DNA of 64,000 nucleotides from Sediminicola sp963974715 (GTDB lineage: Bacteria > Bacteroidota > Bacteroidia > Flavobacteriales > Flavobacteriaceae): positions 248,001-312,000 of the forward strand of contig CAXBDK010000004.1 in the NCBI GenBank assembly GCA_963974715.1. The letters are read 5' to 3'. Shown in pieces: positions 33,854-43,747 of this stretch. Numbering within the stretch: position 1 is the first letter of the stretch; each line of letters begins with the position of its first letter. Under the pieces are notes generated by a model, which saw only the letters and a program-made list of their open reading frames with translations, made no database searches and was not told the origin of the DNA. Position numbers and translations under genes: made by a program.

Positions 33854-36800
33854 TTAAAACGTTACATTTAGACCAAGGGTCATTGAAAATGGGCGGGGAT
33901 AGCCATTTCCCGGCGTTTCGGGATCAAGGCCAGTGTATGCGTTGTTTCCAGAGGTCTTCATGACCGTCAATAAGTTTTCGGCCTGTAATGAAAGTCGCGC
34001 ACGCTTAAGTTTAATGGTCTGCAATATATCCTCTGGAACGGAATAGCCCAATTCAATACTCCTGATCTTCATATAGGAGCCACTTTCTACAAAATAGGTG
34101 GAAAATCGACCTTCGTCATTGTAATTATTGATCGACAATGCTGGAATCGTGGAGGAAGTGTTTGTGGGTGTCCAAGCATTCAACATTCTCGAACCATAAT
34201 TTTCCCCGACGGTCCCTAAAGAATAAAAGTCCGAAAATGTTTTCCAATTGGATACGTTCAGGTCTTTTCCGACCACCCCGTTCAGGAAGGTGGTAAAATC
34301 AAAATTTTTCCAGTTCAGTCCAACGGTGAAACCATATTCCAGGTCTGGATTTTCGACGCCGATCCAGGTTCTGTCCTGGTCATCGATCACGCCATCGGAA
34401 TTAAGATCCTTATAACGTATCCTTCCCGGGGACGCCCCGATCTGGGTGGCGGCCGCATCAATTTCCGATTGGGACTGAAAAAGGCCATCCGATACGTAGC
34501 CGTAAAGGGAATACCTTGGTCGCCCTAGAATATTCTGGTCTTCCCCATTACCTGCAAAGTTGTTTATAACATCTGCCGGAACGTTTACTATAGTTTGCTC
34601 ATTATGTGATACCACTCCATTTAAACTGATTCCCAACTCTCCCACGGAAGTTCTATAATCCACGGATATTTCAAAGCCCTTGTTATCAATATCGGCGCCA
34701 TTGAGCCACTTGCTGGCACCCTCCCCCAATGTCGCCACCGTACCTGGTTTCATAAGGATATCCTTTGTTGATTTCAGGTAATAATCAAATGATACGCTCA
34801 ATTTTGATTTCATGATGCTAAGGTCCACTCCAAAATTATGTTGTGCTGTTGTCTCCCATTTTAGATCCGGATTGCCCCTTTGCGTCCTGCGGAAACCGGC
34901 AGGCAGTTCTCCCCCGTTCCCCGTAAAATCATAAGCAGTCCCCCAGTTCCAGTCCCAGACCGAGTTACTGTCATATAAATATTCGTACATTTGGTAGCTT
35001 GCATAAGGATCGATCTGGGAATTTCCGTTCTGTCCCCAACCATATCGTAATTTTAATTGGGAAAAGCCAGAGAGCACGTCTTCAAAAAATTTCTCGTTGC
35101 CCAATGCCCATCCCACGGAGAATGCGGGGAAAGTCGCCCATCGATTGTTCTCACCAAAAACGGATGAAGCATCCCTTCTTAGGGTAACCGATGCCAAATA
35201 GCGGTTATCGAAATTTACGTTCGCTTTTCCAAAATAGGAATTCATGCTGGTCTTGCTTTCGTTCCCTCCGTTGTCCCTCTCCTGCTCTCCTGAGTCGAGT
35301 TGCATATAATCCGGTGTTTCCAGGGCATACACCCGTCTACTGCCCCATTGGAAATTGTATTTCTGCATAATGGACTCCTGGCCTATCATCACATCAAACT
35401 TTATCTTGTCCCTATCAAAGGAGTACTGCAAAATATTGCTGTTGTTCCAACTAAGATCATAGCTGGAGGTGACGGTGGTCTTGTTCCTGTCCTCGCTTAA
35501 AAACCCGGACTGATAGGTCAGGTCCATCGTTTTGTTCCAATTACCGGTAAGATCCAGGCCGAGCGAAGTCCGAAATGAAAGCCCCTTTATAATCTGCGCC
35601 TCCAAAAATGTATTTCCGAACAACCTTAGATAGTCACTGTGGTTCTGCAAATTATCTTCGATAAGGCGTACGGGGTTCTGACGGTCGCTCATTCCACCAA
35701 TAGGACCACCCCAACCAACACCATCGACAGTGTGGACTGGGACGATGGACATGAGACTTTTGGTGGAGCTTAAATTACCGTCCCCGATATTTGAACTTTC
35801 CCGCCACTTGCTGACGGTAAAGTTTTCTCCTACCTTTAAATGCCCATCGAACAGTGAGTAATCTGAATTGACACGGCCGTTGATCCGATTAAAAAAACTT
35901 CCCTTGATGATGCCTTCATTATCATAGTAATCAATGGAAAAGAGCGCATGGCCATTTTCGTTCCCGGTGGAGAGCGATACATTATACTGCTTTATCTGCC
36001 CTGTCCGCAATATCTCTTTCTGCCAATCGGTGTCGGAGGACCTCATCGTCCTTTCATTTGGGTCAAGGTATTCCCTCCATGTCACATTGTCCAGTACAAA
36101 ATTCCCGTTCGGATCTTGATGATCTTCATACTGGTACAGTTGCGCGATCCCAACGGTATTTGGGTCGGCATCCGGATTATCATTCTTGATCGCCCAATAT
36201 TGGGCAATGCCCCTTTCTTCCGTATTCATTAGATCAAAGGGTTTGGCACTGCTCACCGTGGTGTAGGAGGTGCTGAAGTTTACGGTAGTACCCGTTTTTC
36301 CCTTTCTGGTCGTGATGATGACCACACCATTTGCCGCGCGTGAACCATAAATGGAAGCTGACGAGGCATCTTTTAAAACTTGGATCGATTCAATATCCAA
36401 GGTTGCCATTTCGCCTAATGAGCGGGTGGTAGGTGTACCATCGATTATATAAAGAGGGTTGTTATTGTTAAGCGTTCCCTCGCCCCTGATCCTAATAGTG
36501 GAATTTGGATTGGGCGAGCCACTGGTGGTTACCGAAAGGCCCGCCACCCTTCCCTGCAGGGCCTTCATGGCACTACCTGTGGTATTGGATTTTATATCGT
36601 CCACCTCGACGACCGTAACGGCTCCCGTAAGATCTGCCTTGCGTTCCGATGTGTATCCAGTAAGGATTACTTCGTCCAGTTGCTGTGTATCCTCATTTAA
36701 GGAAACATTAAGGACGTTCTCACCGTTAAGGGGAACCGACTCCCTTAAAAAGCCAATATAACTAAAAACCAAAATTGCATTTGGATCTACATTTTCGATG

Positions 36801-36973
36801 GCGAAGTTGCCATCAAAATCCGAAACGACCCCTTTACTGGTCCCGTCGACTAGAATGGATACGCCGGGCAGTGGCATATTGTCTTCCTCGGAAGTGACCG
36901 TTCCTTGAACGGTAATTCCCTGTGCCATCATTGCAATGGGCAAGAAAAGCACTAACATTAATAGATATTTCAT
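33854..36973 (-). CDS. SusC-family TonB-dependent receptor
   Basis: A 1039-residue outer-membrane transporter. Order: signal peptide (about 1-18), carboxypeptidase-like regulatory domain (GITVQGTVTSEEDNMPLPGVSILVDGTSKGVVSDFDGNF), a plug domain with the SusC signature (NPLYIIDGTP, then LKDASSASIYGSRAANGVVIITTRKGK) and a 22-strand barrel ending in LGLNVTF with the terminal aromatic. It starts 130 bp after the ROK kinase stop and precedes SusD by 27 bp. It transports fructan oligosaccharides across the outer membrane with energy from TonB. No anti-sigma or sensor extension is present. Confidence 0.95.
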   Translation of the reverse strand: MKYLLMLVLFLPIAMMAQGITVQGTVTSEEDNMPLPGVSILVDGTSKGVVSDFDGNFAIENVDPNAILVFSYIGFLRESVPLNGENVLNVSLNEDTQQLDEVILTGYTSERKADLTGAVTVVEVDDIKSNTTGSAMKALQGRVAGLSVTTSGSPNPNSTIRIRGEGTLNNNNPLYIIDGTPTTRSLGEMATLDIESIQVLKDASSASIYGSRAANGVVIITTRKGKTGTTVNFSTSYTTVSSAKPFDLMNTEERGIAQYWAIKNDNPDADPNTVGIAQLYQYEDHQDPNGNFVLDNVTWREYLDPNERTMRSSDTDWQKEILRTGQIKQYNVSLSTGNENGHALFSIDYYDNEGIIKGSFFNRINGRVNSDYSLFDGHLKVGENFTVSKWRESSNIGDGNLSSTKSLMSIVPVHTVDGVGWGGPIGGMSDRQNPVRLIEDNLQNHSDYLRLFGNTFLEAQIIKGLSFRTSLGLDLTGNWNKTMDLTYQSGFLSEDRNKTTVTSSYDLSWNNSNILQYSFDRDKIKFDVMIGQESIMQKYNFQWGSRRVYALETPDYMQLDSGEQERDNGGNESKTSMNSYFGKANVNFDNRYLASVTLRRDASSVFGENNRWATFPAFSVGWALGNEKFFEDVLSGFSQLKLRYGWGQNGNSQIDPYASYQMYEYLYDSNSVWDWNWGTAYDFTGNGGELPAGFRRTQRGNPDLKWETTAQHNFGVDLSIMKSKLSVSFDYYLKSTKDILMKPGTVATLGEGASKWLNGADIDNKGFEISVDYRTSVGELGISLNGVVSHNEQTIVNVPADVINNFAGNGEDQNILGRPRYSLYGYVSDGLFQSQSEIDAAATQIGASPGRIRYKDLNSDGVIDDQDRTWIGVENPDLEYGFTVGLNWKNFDFTTFLNGVVGKDLNVSNWKTFSDFYSLGTVGENYGSRMLNAWTPTNTSSTIPALSINNYNDEGRFSTYFVESGSYMKIRSIELGYSVPEDILQTIKLKRARLSLQAENLLTVMKTSGNNAYTGLDPETPGNGYPRPFSMTLGLNVTF

Positions 36974-37102
36974 AATTAAGTCGGTTTGATGAATGTTAAT
37001 TTATCGAGGTTATTATTGATTAGCTTGTTTCTGTCACCTGCATACCGATGTATGCACTAGGATTATGGCCCGTCGGACGCTGCAAAAAATAGGATCGGTT
37101 CT

Positions 37103-38098
37103 CTAAATTCCATGGTTGGTAATTTTTTTGGTGCCACATATATCGGCAAGTGTCAGTGCTGCAACATCTCCAATGCGTTCTCCTAAAGCAGCAGGTAGAA
37201 TAGTGCAGTCCCCATTTGACCTACTGTAGCTTTCTTGGTCGATCACCGCCCTCATTTCGGGTTCAAGTAAATCCAATGCCCGACCATATATGCTTCCCAG
37301 CACAATGACTTCGGGATTAATTATATCGATCAGTAATGAAAGGCCCCTACCCAAATAGAAACCACAAATTTTAAAGATTTCAATAGCGAGACCATCTCCC
37401 TTGTATGCCGCTTCTGCCACTAATTTGGCCGTCAAGCCCGGCAAATCTTCCAAGCTTGCACAGAAACTTACCTTTTCCCCCACTTGAAGTTTTTCCCTTA
37501 CCTTCATTTGAGCCAATTGGGCAATTCCGCCTCCACTGCAAAAGCCTTCAAAAGAACCCGCTTTGCCAAAACCGACAGGACCCATTTCCGCTAATCGCAA
37601 GCGGCCGACCTCGCCCGCAAAACCGGAAGTACCGGAATATAATTTCCCATCAAGTATCAAACCTGCGCCCATGCCGGTCCCAAAGGTGAGAAAGATGAGA
37701 TTGGAATAGCCTTTGCCCGCTCCGTATTTTCCTTCTGCAATAGCACAGGCATTGGCATCGTTCATAAGGAGGGCACCCACCTTGAACCTTTCCTCCATCA
37801 TACGCACAATTGGAATGTTGTCCCAACCTGGTAGATTTGGAGGTGACAGGATCGTTCCAAGCTGACTATTTAAAGGACCCCCACAACTGATTCCGATTCC
37901 TTGAATATTCTTAATATCCAAATGGTTTAGACAAATTAGTTCCTCTGCCTTCAGGAATAGGGATTCCAGCATCTCATCGACAGGGCTTTTTGTCTCCAGT
38001 CTCAACTTATCGATGATTGTCATTTCCCCTTGTACTATAGTGCCGATAGAAATGGAACATTTTGTCCCTCCTATATCAAATCCCAAAAGAAATTCCAT
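37103..38098 (-). CDS. ROK-family sugar kinase (putative fructokinase)
   Basis: About 331 residues from the ATG at 38098, one base after the stop of the preceding GH32 gene; an earlier in-frame ATG (38107) overlaps that gene by 8 bp. The ATP motif DIGGTKCSI lies near residue 8, ISCGGPLNSQLGTILSPPNLPGW is the sugar-binding N-terminal block, NDANACAIAEGKYGAG contains the catalytic Asp, and GTGMGAGLILDGKLYSG is the second phosphate motif. The typical zinc motif of many ROK proteins (CxCGxxGC) is not seen. In a fructan locus fructokinase activity is most likely, giving fructose 6-phosphate, though other hexoses are possible. Confidence 0.85.
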   Translation of the reverse strand: MEFLLGFDIGGTKCSISIGTIVQGEMTIIDKLRLETKSPVDEMLESLFLKAEELICLNHLDIKNIQGIGISCGGPLNSQLGTILSPPNLPGWDNIPIVRMMEERFKVGALLMNDANACAIAEGKYGAGKGYSNLIFLTFGTGMGAGLILDGKLYSGTSGFAGEVGRLRLAEMGPVGFGKAGSFEGFCSGGGIAQLAQMKVREKLQVGEKVSFCASLEDLPGLTAKLVAEAAYKGDGLAIEIFKICGFYLGRGLSLLIDIINPEVIVLGSIYGRALDLLEPEMRAVIDQESYSRSNGDCTILPAALGERIGDVAALTLADICGTKKITNHGI

Positions 38099-38099
38099 A

Positions 38100-39569
38100 T
38101 TATTCAACAGTTGGTGCTATTTTTAGGTTGGTAATAGAAACTTTTCCGTGCTTTGCAGTAAACCACAGATCGTTGCCTTTTTGTTCGAGCAAACGGTTAA
38201 TGATGCACCGTCTATTATCGATATCAACATCGATTATCCCGTCTTTCATGACCAGATCGATTTTTATTTTTTTATCAAGTCCCTCAACGGAGTATATTTT
38301 TGCGTCATGTAGCCCTACCGTTTGATTATTGGCCGAAAAACTTAATTTATAACCTCCGGCACCATCCTTTCCGGTCCTTAGTAACAGGGCAAATTCCTCG
38401 TTGCTTCCATGGGGCTCTATTTCAAAGGTTATCCTACAGTTACTTGGAATGTTTTCCAAATGGCTGGCCCCGATACCATTGGGCGAGTCAATGGTAAAAG
38501 CGTCCGCGGCCACCATGGATACAGTGCGATCATTGATAAAATCCAGATTAAGCTGGGTCCCGGTATCCGGGATCATTTCCAAGGGAAATTTTGTGGACAG
38601 GTCTCCATTTGATAATTGGGTCAGTTCCCGAAAAATTGCATTTCCCCCAAAGATTTCTGATGTATTATCCTTATTCTCACGTCTAGACGGGATCCATGCG
38701 GCTACGATTCGGCGATTTCCCTTAAATTCCGCCGTTTTGGCAACATTGGACCATTCTTCCAAAAGCGCCTGAAAGTTTGGTTCTTCCCAAGGACCGTAGG
38801 GACTCTTGGACTTCAAATAGTTGGTATGTCCATTGTCGCCATAGATCAAATAGTACCAATCTTTCCACTTAAAATAGTCCGGGCATTCCGGAACAGACCC
38901 TTGCCCTGTCAAGACTGGCTCCTTAATTTCCCAATCCTTTAAATTCTGTGATACCATATGTACCATCGCACCGTCCAAATTAGGTAGCGTGGAGGCGTTC
39001 TCCTTGCTGGATACGAACAAATTGAAATTACCGTCCTTGTCAAGAAAAGCTTTCGGGTCCCTAAAGTCCCTTTTGCTATAACCAGGGGCCGAACTATAAA
39101 ATGGATTTGGCTCCTGCTTTTCAAAATGGATCCCATCATCACTTATCGCATAGCTCAATTGTTCATTTACCTTACCATCGATAAGCATCCGTGTGGCATA
39201 AAAAGCATAGAACTTATTATCCTTATAAACTACGGAACCGGTACAGATGGATTTTTCCCATTCCTCATCAATTCCCAAAACAACCGGATAATGTTTCCAT
39301 TCCTTTAAATCCTTGGTGGTGCTCACTACCCACTGATGCCCACCCAAACCGCCCAGTTCGGAGTGGTGTTTGGAATCCAATAACCAATAGAGATAGTAGG
39401 TGTCGTTATGGCTGAAGGGGATACAGTCCCCAACATATAGCTCTTCTCCTTTTGGGGAGAAATACTGCATGTTCCGGGTCGGTTGTATTTCCGGTCTATA
39501 ATCTACGTTGAGCTGGGAAAACATGCCCTGGAAGCACATTAGAAATGTAAGCATTGACAATTTTTTCAT
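38100..39569 (-). CDS. GH32-family fructan hydrolase (VGD subtype)
   Basis: A 489-residue protein with a short signal peptide (MLTFLMCFQGMFSQ). The propeller begins YFSPKGEELYVGDCIPFSHND, aligned to the GH32 nucleophile block, where the Asp of VGD takes the place of the Asp of WMNDPNG. RDP is intact (DFRDPKAF), as is the acid/base motif (VPECPDYF). A C-terminal beta-sandwich finishes the protein. It is most like the enzyme family of the 28116 gene in its VGD start, but keeps all three catalytic motifs. Probably periplasmic beta-fructosidase; linkage (inulin or levan) unknown. It lies 27 bp downstream of the other GH32 gene and one base from the kinase. Confidence 0.85.
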   Translation of the reverse strand: MKKLSMLTFLMCFQGMFSQLNVDYRPEIQPTRNMQYFSPKGEELYVGDCIPFSHNDTYYLYWLLDSKHHSELGGLGGHQWVVSTTKDLKEWKHYPVVLGIDEEWEKSICTGSVVYKDNKFYAFYATRMLIDGKVNEQLSYAISDDGIHFEKQEPNPFYSSAPGYSKRDFRDPKAFLDKDGNFNLFVSSKENASTLPNLDGAMVHMVSQNLKDWEIKEPVLTGQGSVPECPDYFKWKDWYYLIYGDNGHTNYLKSKSPYGPWEEPNFQALLEEWSNVAKTAEFKGNRRIVAAWIPSRRENKDNTSEIFGGNAIFRELTQLSNGDLSTKFPLEMIPDTGTQLNLDFINDRTVSMVAADAFTIDSPNGIGASHLENIPSNCRITFEIEPHGSNEEFALLLRTGKDGAGGYKLSFSANNQTVGLHDAKIYSVEGLDKKIKIDLVMKDGIIDVDIDNRRCIINRLLEQKGNDLWFTAKHGKVSITNLKIAPTVE

Positions 39570-39596
39570 TATATCGCTATTTATACGTTAGGACCG

Positions 39597-41333
39597 CTAT
39601 TTTTTCAATCGCGTAATTCCATTGTTCCAGATCGAGTTTATTTCATGCACTTCCAACTCATTAAAAATGGGGCCATACTTTTCAGATTCAAAGCTTAAAC
39701 CACTTGAATCCATGTCTTCCGGTAATTTGATTACGATGTAACGTTCACCGCCGTTGATAAAAATTTCCGAAACCGTTTTATCGATTAAAATTTCGATATG
39801 GTTTTGGCCTCTCGAAAATTCCGCCCTTTCTAAGTTTATCAGGATGTTCCCATTATATCTAAGACGGAACTCGCTCCCTTTTTCCAAGGTGAAACCGGCC
39901 TTTAAATGAAGTGGTCCCGAAGGTATATTTTTTATCAGTTCGTTGGCTTGACCTGTGGTCATATCAAAACCTTTGACGGTGCTTTTGTAAAGTAATTTTA
40001 TTTCTTCTATAGGTTCGGCCATAAGACGAGGACCTTTTTCGGTCGTCCTTAACTTGAACTCGGTCGGAAAAAGCGCCATCTGGGAAAATGGCATATTGTT
40101 ATCCACATTCCAATCCCTGCCCCAGGCCATTTGGACTTTCCTGTTGTCCGGCATGTTCTCAAATGTAAGGGCCGCGTACAGATCCATACCTCCCCTTCCT
40201 TCGGCATATGATAATCGATCAGATTCGGAAATGAACTTTTTGCCGTCGAAGCTTCCAATAAAATAATCCGATGACCCACCGTGCAATATCCATTTCTTAT
40301 TATTTGTATCTCCGTCCACAGGGAGTTCGAAAAAATCGGGGCATTCATGAAGTCCTTCAAAATGGCTCTGTCTTTTCCAGTCCTTCATGTCCGTTGAGTT
40401 ATAAAAGGACATACCATCCTTTTCAAAGAGGACCATAATCCAATGTTTGGATGGTTCATGCCAAAAAACCTTGGGATCTCTTGTATCCACACTTTGCCAT
40501 TCCCTATTACTATCGATAATTGGGTTGCCTTCATAGCGTTGATAGGAATTACCGTTATCGTTGCTGTAAGCAATGCACTGCACCTGCTTTCTGGAAAGGC
40601 GATCAAATGCCGTGTAGAACAGCACCATGGCATCCTTCCCGAACCCGGCATCGTTTCTTTTATCGATGACAGCGGAACCCGACCACGGGGACCCAAGACT
40701 GTCGAGCCTCATCGCCGGCGGCTGTTCTTTCCAATTGACCAGGTCCTCGCTAGTAGCATGGCCCCAATACATAAATCCGGTATTCCACGAAACCCCGAAA
40801 GGAAAATTTTGGTAGAACAAGTGGTATACATTATTATGGTATATGGGGCCGTTTATGTCATTGCTCCACCCTCTCTTTACCGAAAAGTGGTATTGTGGCC
40901 GTTTCGTTTCATTATATAAGATTTCATGATTTTCGATCTGGTCCGCTTGATATATTCTTGACAGCCAATTGTCCGTTGCCTTGCAATGCAGACCGATTGA
41001 TTTGCCCTTATACTCAGAAATGTCGATATATATCCAGTAATCAACGGCATCCTCCGCCAACTGAACGGGTATTTCCCTATCGACTTTACCATCGATTCGA
41101 ACGGTGAGCAGTTTCATACGGGCATCACGTCCTATCGGAATATTCAAATAATGATTATTTACTTTTATTTGTATTTCATTAGAAAAAACATTGACAAACG
41201 CCATTAGGAAAAGAAGTACAAATAGAGTACCGCATTTGTTCACAAGGACGTCATATAGCATAAGCTCGTTCGGGAAATTTTCGTACATCGCAGCTTTGAT
41301 CGCGCTATTCTTCTTAAATACTGGTCCGCTCAT
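39597..41333 (-). CDS. GH32-family exo-levanase/inulinase-type hydrolase
   Basis: A 578-residue protein; the better start may be the Met at 41261, which opens a signal peptide (GTLFVLLFLMAFVNVFS). The catalytic block is canonical: RGWSNDINGPIYHNNVYHLFYQNFPFG (the NDPNG nucleophile block, with I for P), then DTRDPKVF (RDP) and LHECPDFFELP (EC). A C-terminal beta-sandwich follows. It hydrolyses terminal beta-fructosyl residues from inulin, levan or sucrose-type substrates. It is the first gene of the minus-strand operon GH32-GH32-kinase-SusC-SusD, and its 5' region carries the TTTACATTT cluster (41626-41671). Confidence 0.92.
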   Translation of the reverse strand: MSGPVFKKNSAIKAAMYENFPNELMLYDVLVNKCGTLFVLLFLMAFVNVFSNEIQIKVNNHYLNIPIGRDARMKLLTVRIDGKVDREIPVQLAEDAVDYWIYIDISEYKGKSIGLHCKATDNWLSRIYQADQIENHEILYNETKRPQYHFSVKRGWSNDINGPIYHNNVYHLFYQNFPFGVSWNTGFMYWGHATSEDLVNWKEQPPAMRLDSLGSPWSGSAVIDKRNDAGFGKDAMVLFYTAFDRLSRKQVQCIAYSNDNGNSYQRYEGNPIIDSNREWQSVDTRDPKVFWHEPSKHWIMVLFEKDGMSFYNSTDMKDWKRQSHFEGLHECPDFFELPVDGDTNNKKWILHGGSSDYFIGSFDGKKFISESDRLSYAEGRGGMDLYAALTFENMPDNRKVQMAWGRDWNVDNNMPFSQMALFPTEFKLRTTEKGPRLMAEPIEEIKLLYKSTVKGFDMTTGQANELIKNIPSGPLHLKAGFTLEKGSEFRLRYNGNILINLERAEFSRGQNHIEILIDKTVSEIFINGGERYIVIKLPEDMDSSGLSFESEKYGPIFNELEVHEINSIWNNGITRLKK

Positions 41334-41625
41334 TTGATTATCTTATTAAAAGGAGGAAAAAAAAATTTAATTTTATAGGGGTATAAATTTTTCAAAGAAA
41401 ATGCCCATAAATACAAGGGTTTGATGCTACAGGAACAATTCATCCAAATGGATCATTGAAAGGTTCATTGGAATACTTTGGCAATTGCACTCACGACGAT
41501 GCGATTCATTCTTAAAGCCATTTGGAAATTTCCCATTAATTTTGAATCGACTTAAATTCCTAAATCCTTATATGCACCTTCAACTTGCGACCTATTTCCT
41601 TGACTGCTGACAAGACTTCAACTAT

Positions 41626-41671
41626 TTTACATTTACTTTACATTTAATATCATTATTAAATCAAATGTAAA
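41626..41671. promoter_or_regulatory. TTTACATTT operator cluster upstream of the GH32 operon
   Basis: TTTACATTT occurs at 41626-41634 and 41637-41645, and its inverse AAATGTAAA at 41663-41671, about 300 bp upstream of the GH32 gene. The same 9-mer lies upstream of the regulator gene at 43355-43363. The arrangement (inverted arms of about 9 bp) fits the binding of a GntR/LacI chimera. Shared occurrence supports a common regulator. Confidence 0.5.
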
Positions 41672-41965
41672 TTATATTATTTATAATTACAAATTTATAT
41701 GTAAAAAAAATACAGAATCAATTAAATATGGTACTGTTATTTTCCGATAGCATAAATTTTGATCAGTACTATTACCTTATCAATAATTGAATGTAAGATT
41801 TAAGTGGATTGGAATGATTTCTGAATCTCAAAAATGTCGTTTGACCATTACTTGGACACGTTAGGAAGAAGGTTATGTCCGATAACTTATGTGGAAAGGG
41901 AAAATTTAAAGAAATTCCGCTAGAAGTAGGTCAGGAATTTTTTTGACGGTGTGCGAGATCAGATT

Positions 41966-42206
41966 ATGAGCGTTCCTGGAAAATCAGAAAATCCCTTGCC
42001 AATGACCCTGTTTTAAATAACATACAGGAAACACAGCATAATATCCTAATCTTAGATATTAAAGGTTTCATTGCGAAGAAATCGATGAGGGTCATAATGG
42101 AACCAATTTGCGATTTTGGGTCCTTTCTGGCTAAGGTACTATTGAAATCAAAAAAAATCGTTGATTTCAATGCCTTTGTACGTATAGGATTTCATACAAT
42201 TGTATG
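41966..42206 (+). other. Unidentified 80-codon open frame without start codon
   Basis: A plus-strand frame open from about 41966 to TGA at 42204-42206 reads YERSWKIRKSLANDPVLNN, NILILDIKGFIAKKSM and IVDFNAFVRIGF. It has no ATG in a useful place but reads like protein, not noise. I do not recognise it. It could be the tail of a deleted gene. The remaining intergenic 41334-42230 holds only the operator cluster. Confidence 0.25.
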
Positions 42207-42230
42207 ACCAAGAAAATTGGTGGAAGAACC

Positions 42231-43322
42231 CTATCTATTAAACCGTGTGGATTCGCGTGCTATAATCCTTCCCTCTATATCAAGGTTGACCCTTATTCTA
42301 TTATTGGTCGTAACCCTGCTTATCATCGTCTCATATGCGATTTTTGTAATATCGGATAGCGGCTGTTTATAACTTGTCAATGGCATTTGTAGTAAACGCG
42401 CATATTTCATGTCATCAAAACCTGCGATCAGGATGTCTTTTGAGATAACGATGCCCAATCGATCAAAAGTGGACATAGCGACCGCGGCCGTTGCATCGTT
42501 TATGCATAATATTCCCGTTTTCCCCGACACGACCTGGATCCTGGTCAACAGTTCGCTGTCCGCTGGATCGCCTATGATGATGTTGTCCTTACTAAAATTA
42601 ATCCCATTGTCAAAGCATGAACTTCTACAGCCAACAATTCTTTTATAGACACTGCTGGCAGAGTCACGTCGGCAAATAAGATAAATGGTGGTACACCCAT
42701 TATCGATCAAATGTTGCGTCATCGAATAGCCGGCTTTATAATTATCCAAACCGACGACCGTATATTCACTCCTCTCAGGAAATCTGTAGATATCCCTATC
42801 TATCAGCACAACGGGAGTATGGAATCCATCAATTAGCTTACATATTTGATTGTTCAAAGAGTCCGCACTGTCGACCAGCTCCAAAGGGGCGAAAAAAATT
42901 CCGTCCACTTTCTTTTCCAAATAGCTTTTACACGTATCCAGAATTTTACTTTTCCTTATCTGTGCGTTATTTGCGACTGCGCCATCCCAGAGAAACTGCA
43001 CGTCGTGGTTAGATTCGATGTCCAGGAAATAATCACTTATTTTACCAAAGATCTCGGATTCCCCTGCACCGGGAAAAAGTAGGCCAAATGTATATTTTCG
43101 CTCCGTCTTTCTATAAATAACAGAGGTTCCAAAGCCCTGCTTTTTTTGGATAAGTCCTTCATTTCTAAGGGTATCATAGATTTTTGACACGGTAGGTCGC
43201 GACAATTGTAGTTGTTCGGCCAATTGTTTTTCTGAAGGCAAAAGGTGGCCATATTGCAGTTCTTCGTTCAAAATTTCCTTTCTGAACTTTTTAATGCTCT
43301 GATTGATTTTCTTAGAGGTCAT
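42231..43322 (-). CDS. GntR/LacI-type chimeric regulator of the fructan locus
   Basis: A 363-residue protein. Residues 1-70 are a GntR winged helix-turn-helix: LPSEKQLAEQLQLSRPTVSKIYDTLRNEGLIQKKQGFGTSV. The rest is a periplasmic-binding-protein/LacI-like sugar sensor: YTFGLLFPGAGES, VDGIFFAPLEL, PVVLIDRDI, GLDNYKAGYSMTQHLIDNGC, GILCINDATAAVAM and IAGFDDMKYARLLQMPLTSYKQPL. This is the architecture of AraR of Bacillus. It probably binds a fructose derivative and controls the GH32-kinase-SusCD-permease genes as well as itself. The repeat motifs at 41626-41671 and 43355-43406 are candidate operators. Confidence 0.9.
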   Translation of the reverse strand: MTSKKINQSIKKFRKEILNEELQYGHLLPSEKQLAEQLQLSRPTVSKIYDTLRNEGLIQKKQGFGTSVIYRKTERKYTFGLLFPGAGESEIFGKISDYFLDIESNHDVQFLWDGAVANNAQIRKSKILDTCKSYLEKKVDGIFFAPLELVDSADSLNNQICKLIDGFHTPVVLIDRDIYRFPERSEYTVVGLDNYKAGYSMTQHLIDNGCTTIYLICRRDSASSVYKRIVGCRSSCFDNGINFSKDNIIIGDPADSELLTRIQVVSGKTGILCINDATAAVAMSTFDRLGIVISKDILIAGFDDMKYARLLQMPLTSYKQPLSDITKIAYETMISRVTTNNRIRVNLDIEGRIIARESTRFNR

Positions 43323-43354
43323 TGACTATAGCAAGGCTAAATTTAAGTAGGTAA

Positions 43355-43406
43355 TTTACATTTTAATTCCAAAATACACGCAAAGGTAAAGAAATAATTA
43401 TTTACC
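43355..43406. promoter_or_regulatory. Operator candidates upstream of the GntR/LacI gene
   Basis: TTTACATTT at 43355-43363 repeats the motif found upstream of the GH32 operon. A further inverted repeat GGTAAA-N10-TTTACC spans 43385-43406. Both lie within 85 bp of the regulator's start, in a position suited to autoregulation. Confidence 0.45.
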
Positions 43407-43747
43407 CACGGGACCAAGATCTGGCCTGTTCATTCCGTATTTAGAGGTTGTTGAGCAGGGTCGAATTTATTTTCCCAGGGAATATATCAAGGATGGCGAC
43501 ATATCCTCTGCCTCAATGTAATAGAAGAAGCCAAGAAATAGGCAAGCTATATGTCAATATAACTTTGTTACATTTCTAAATGATCGGCAGTTCTGCACTC
43601 AGGTCACTAGTCCATTTACAACATTCAATTACTGGTATAATTATTTAAACAAAAATTCCCTTTCTGATCGGTTAAAAATCCTTTAAGTTTTAGCGTCCAT
43701 GAATTCAAAGGCGGCCACATACTGAGGCCACCAATCAAGAATCACTT

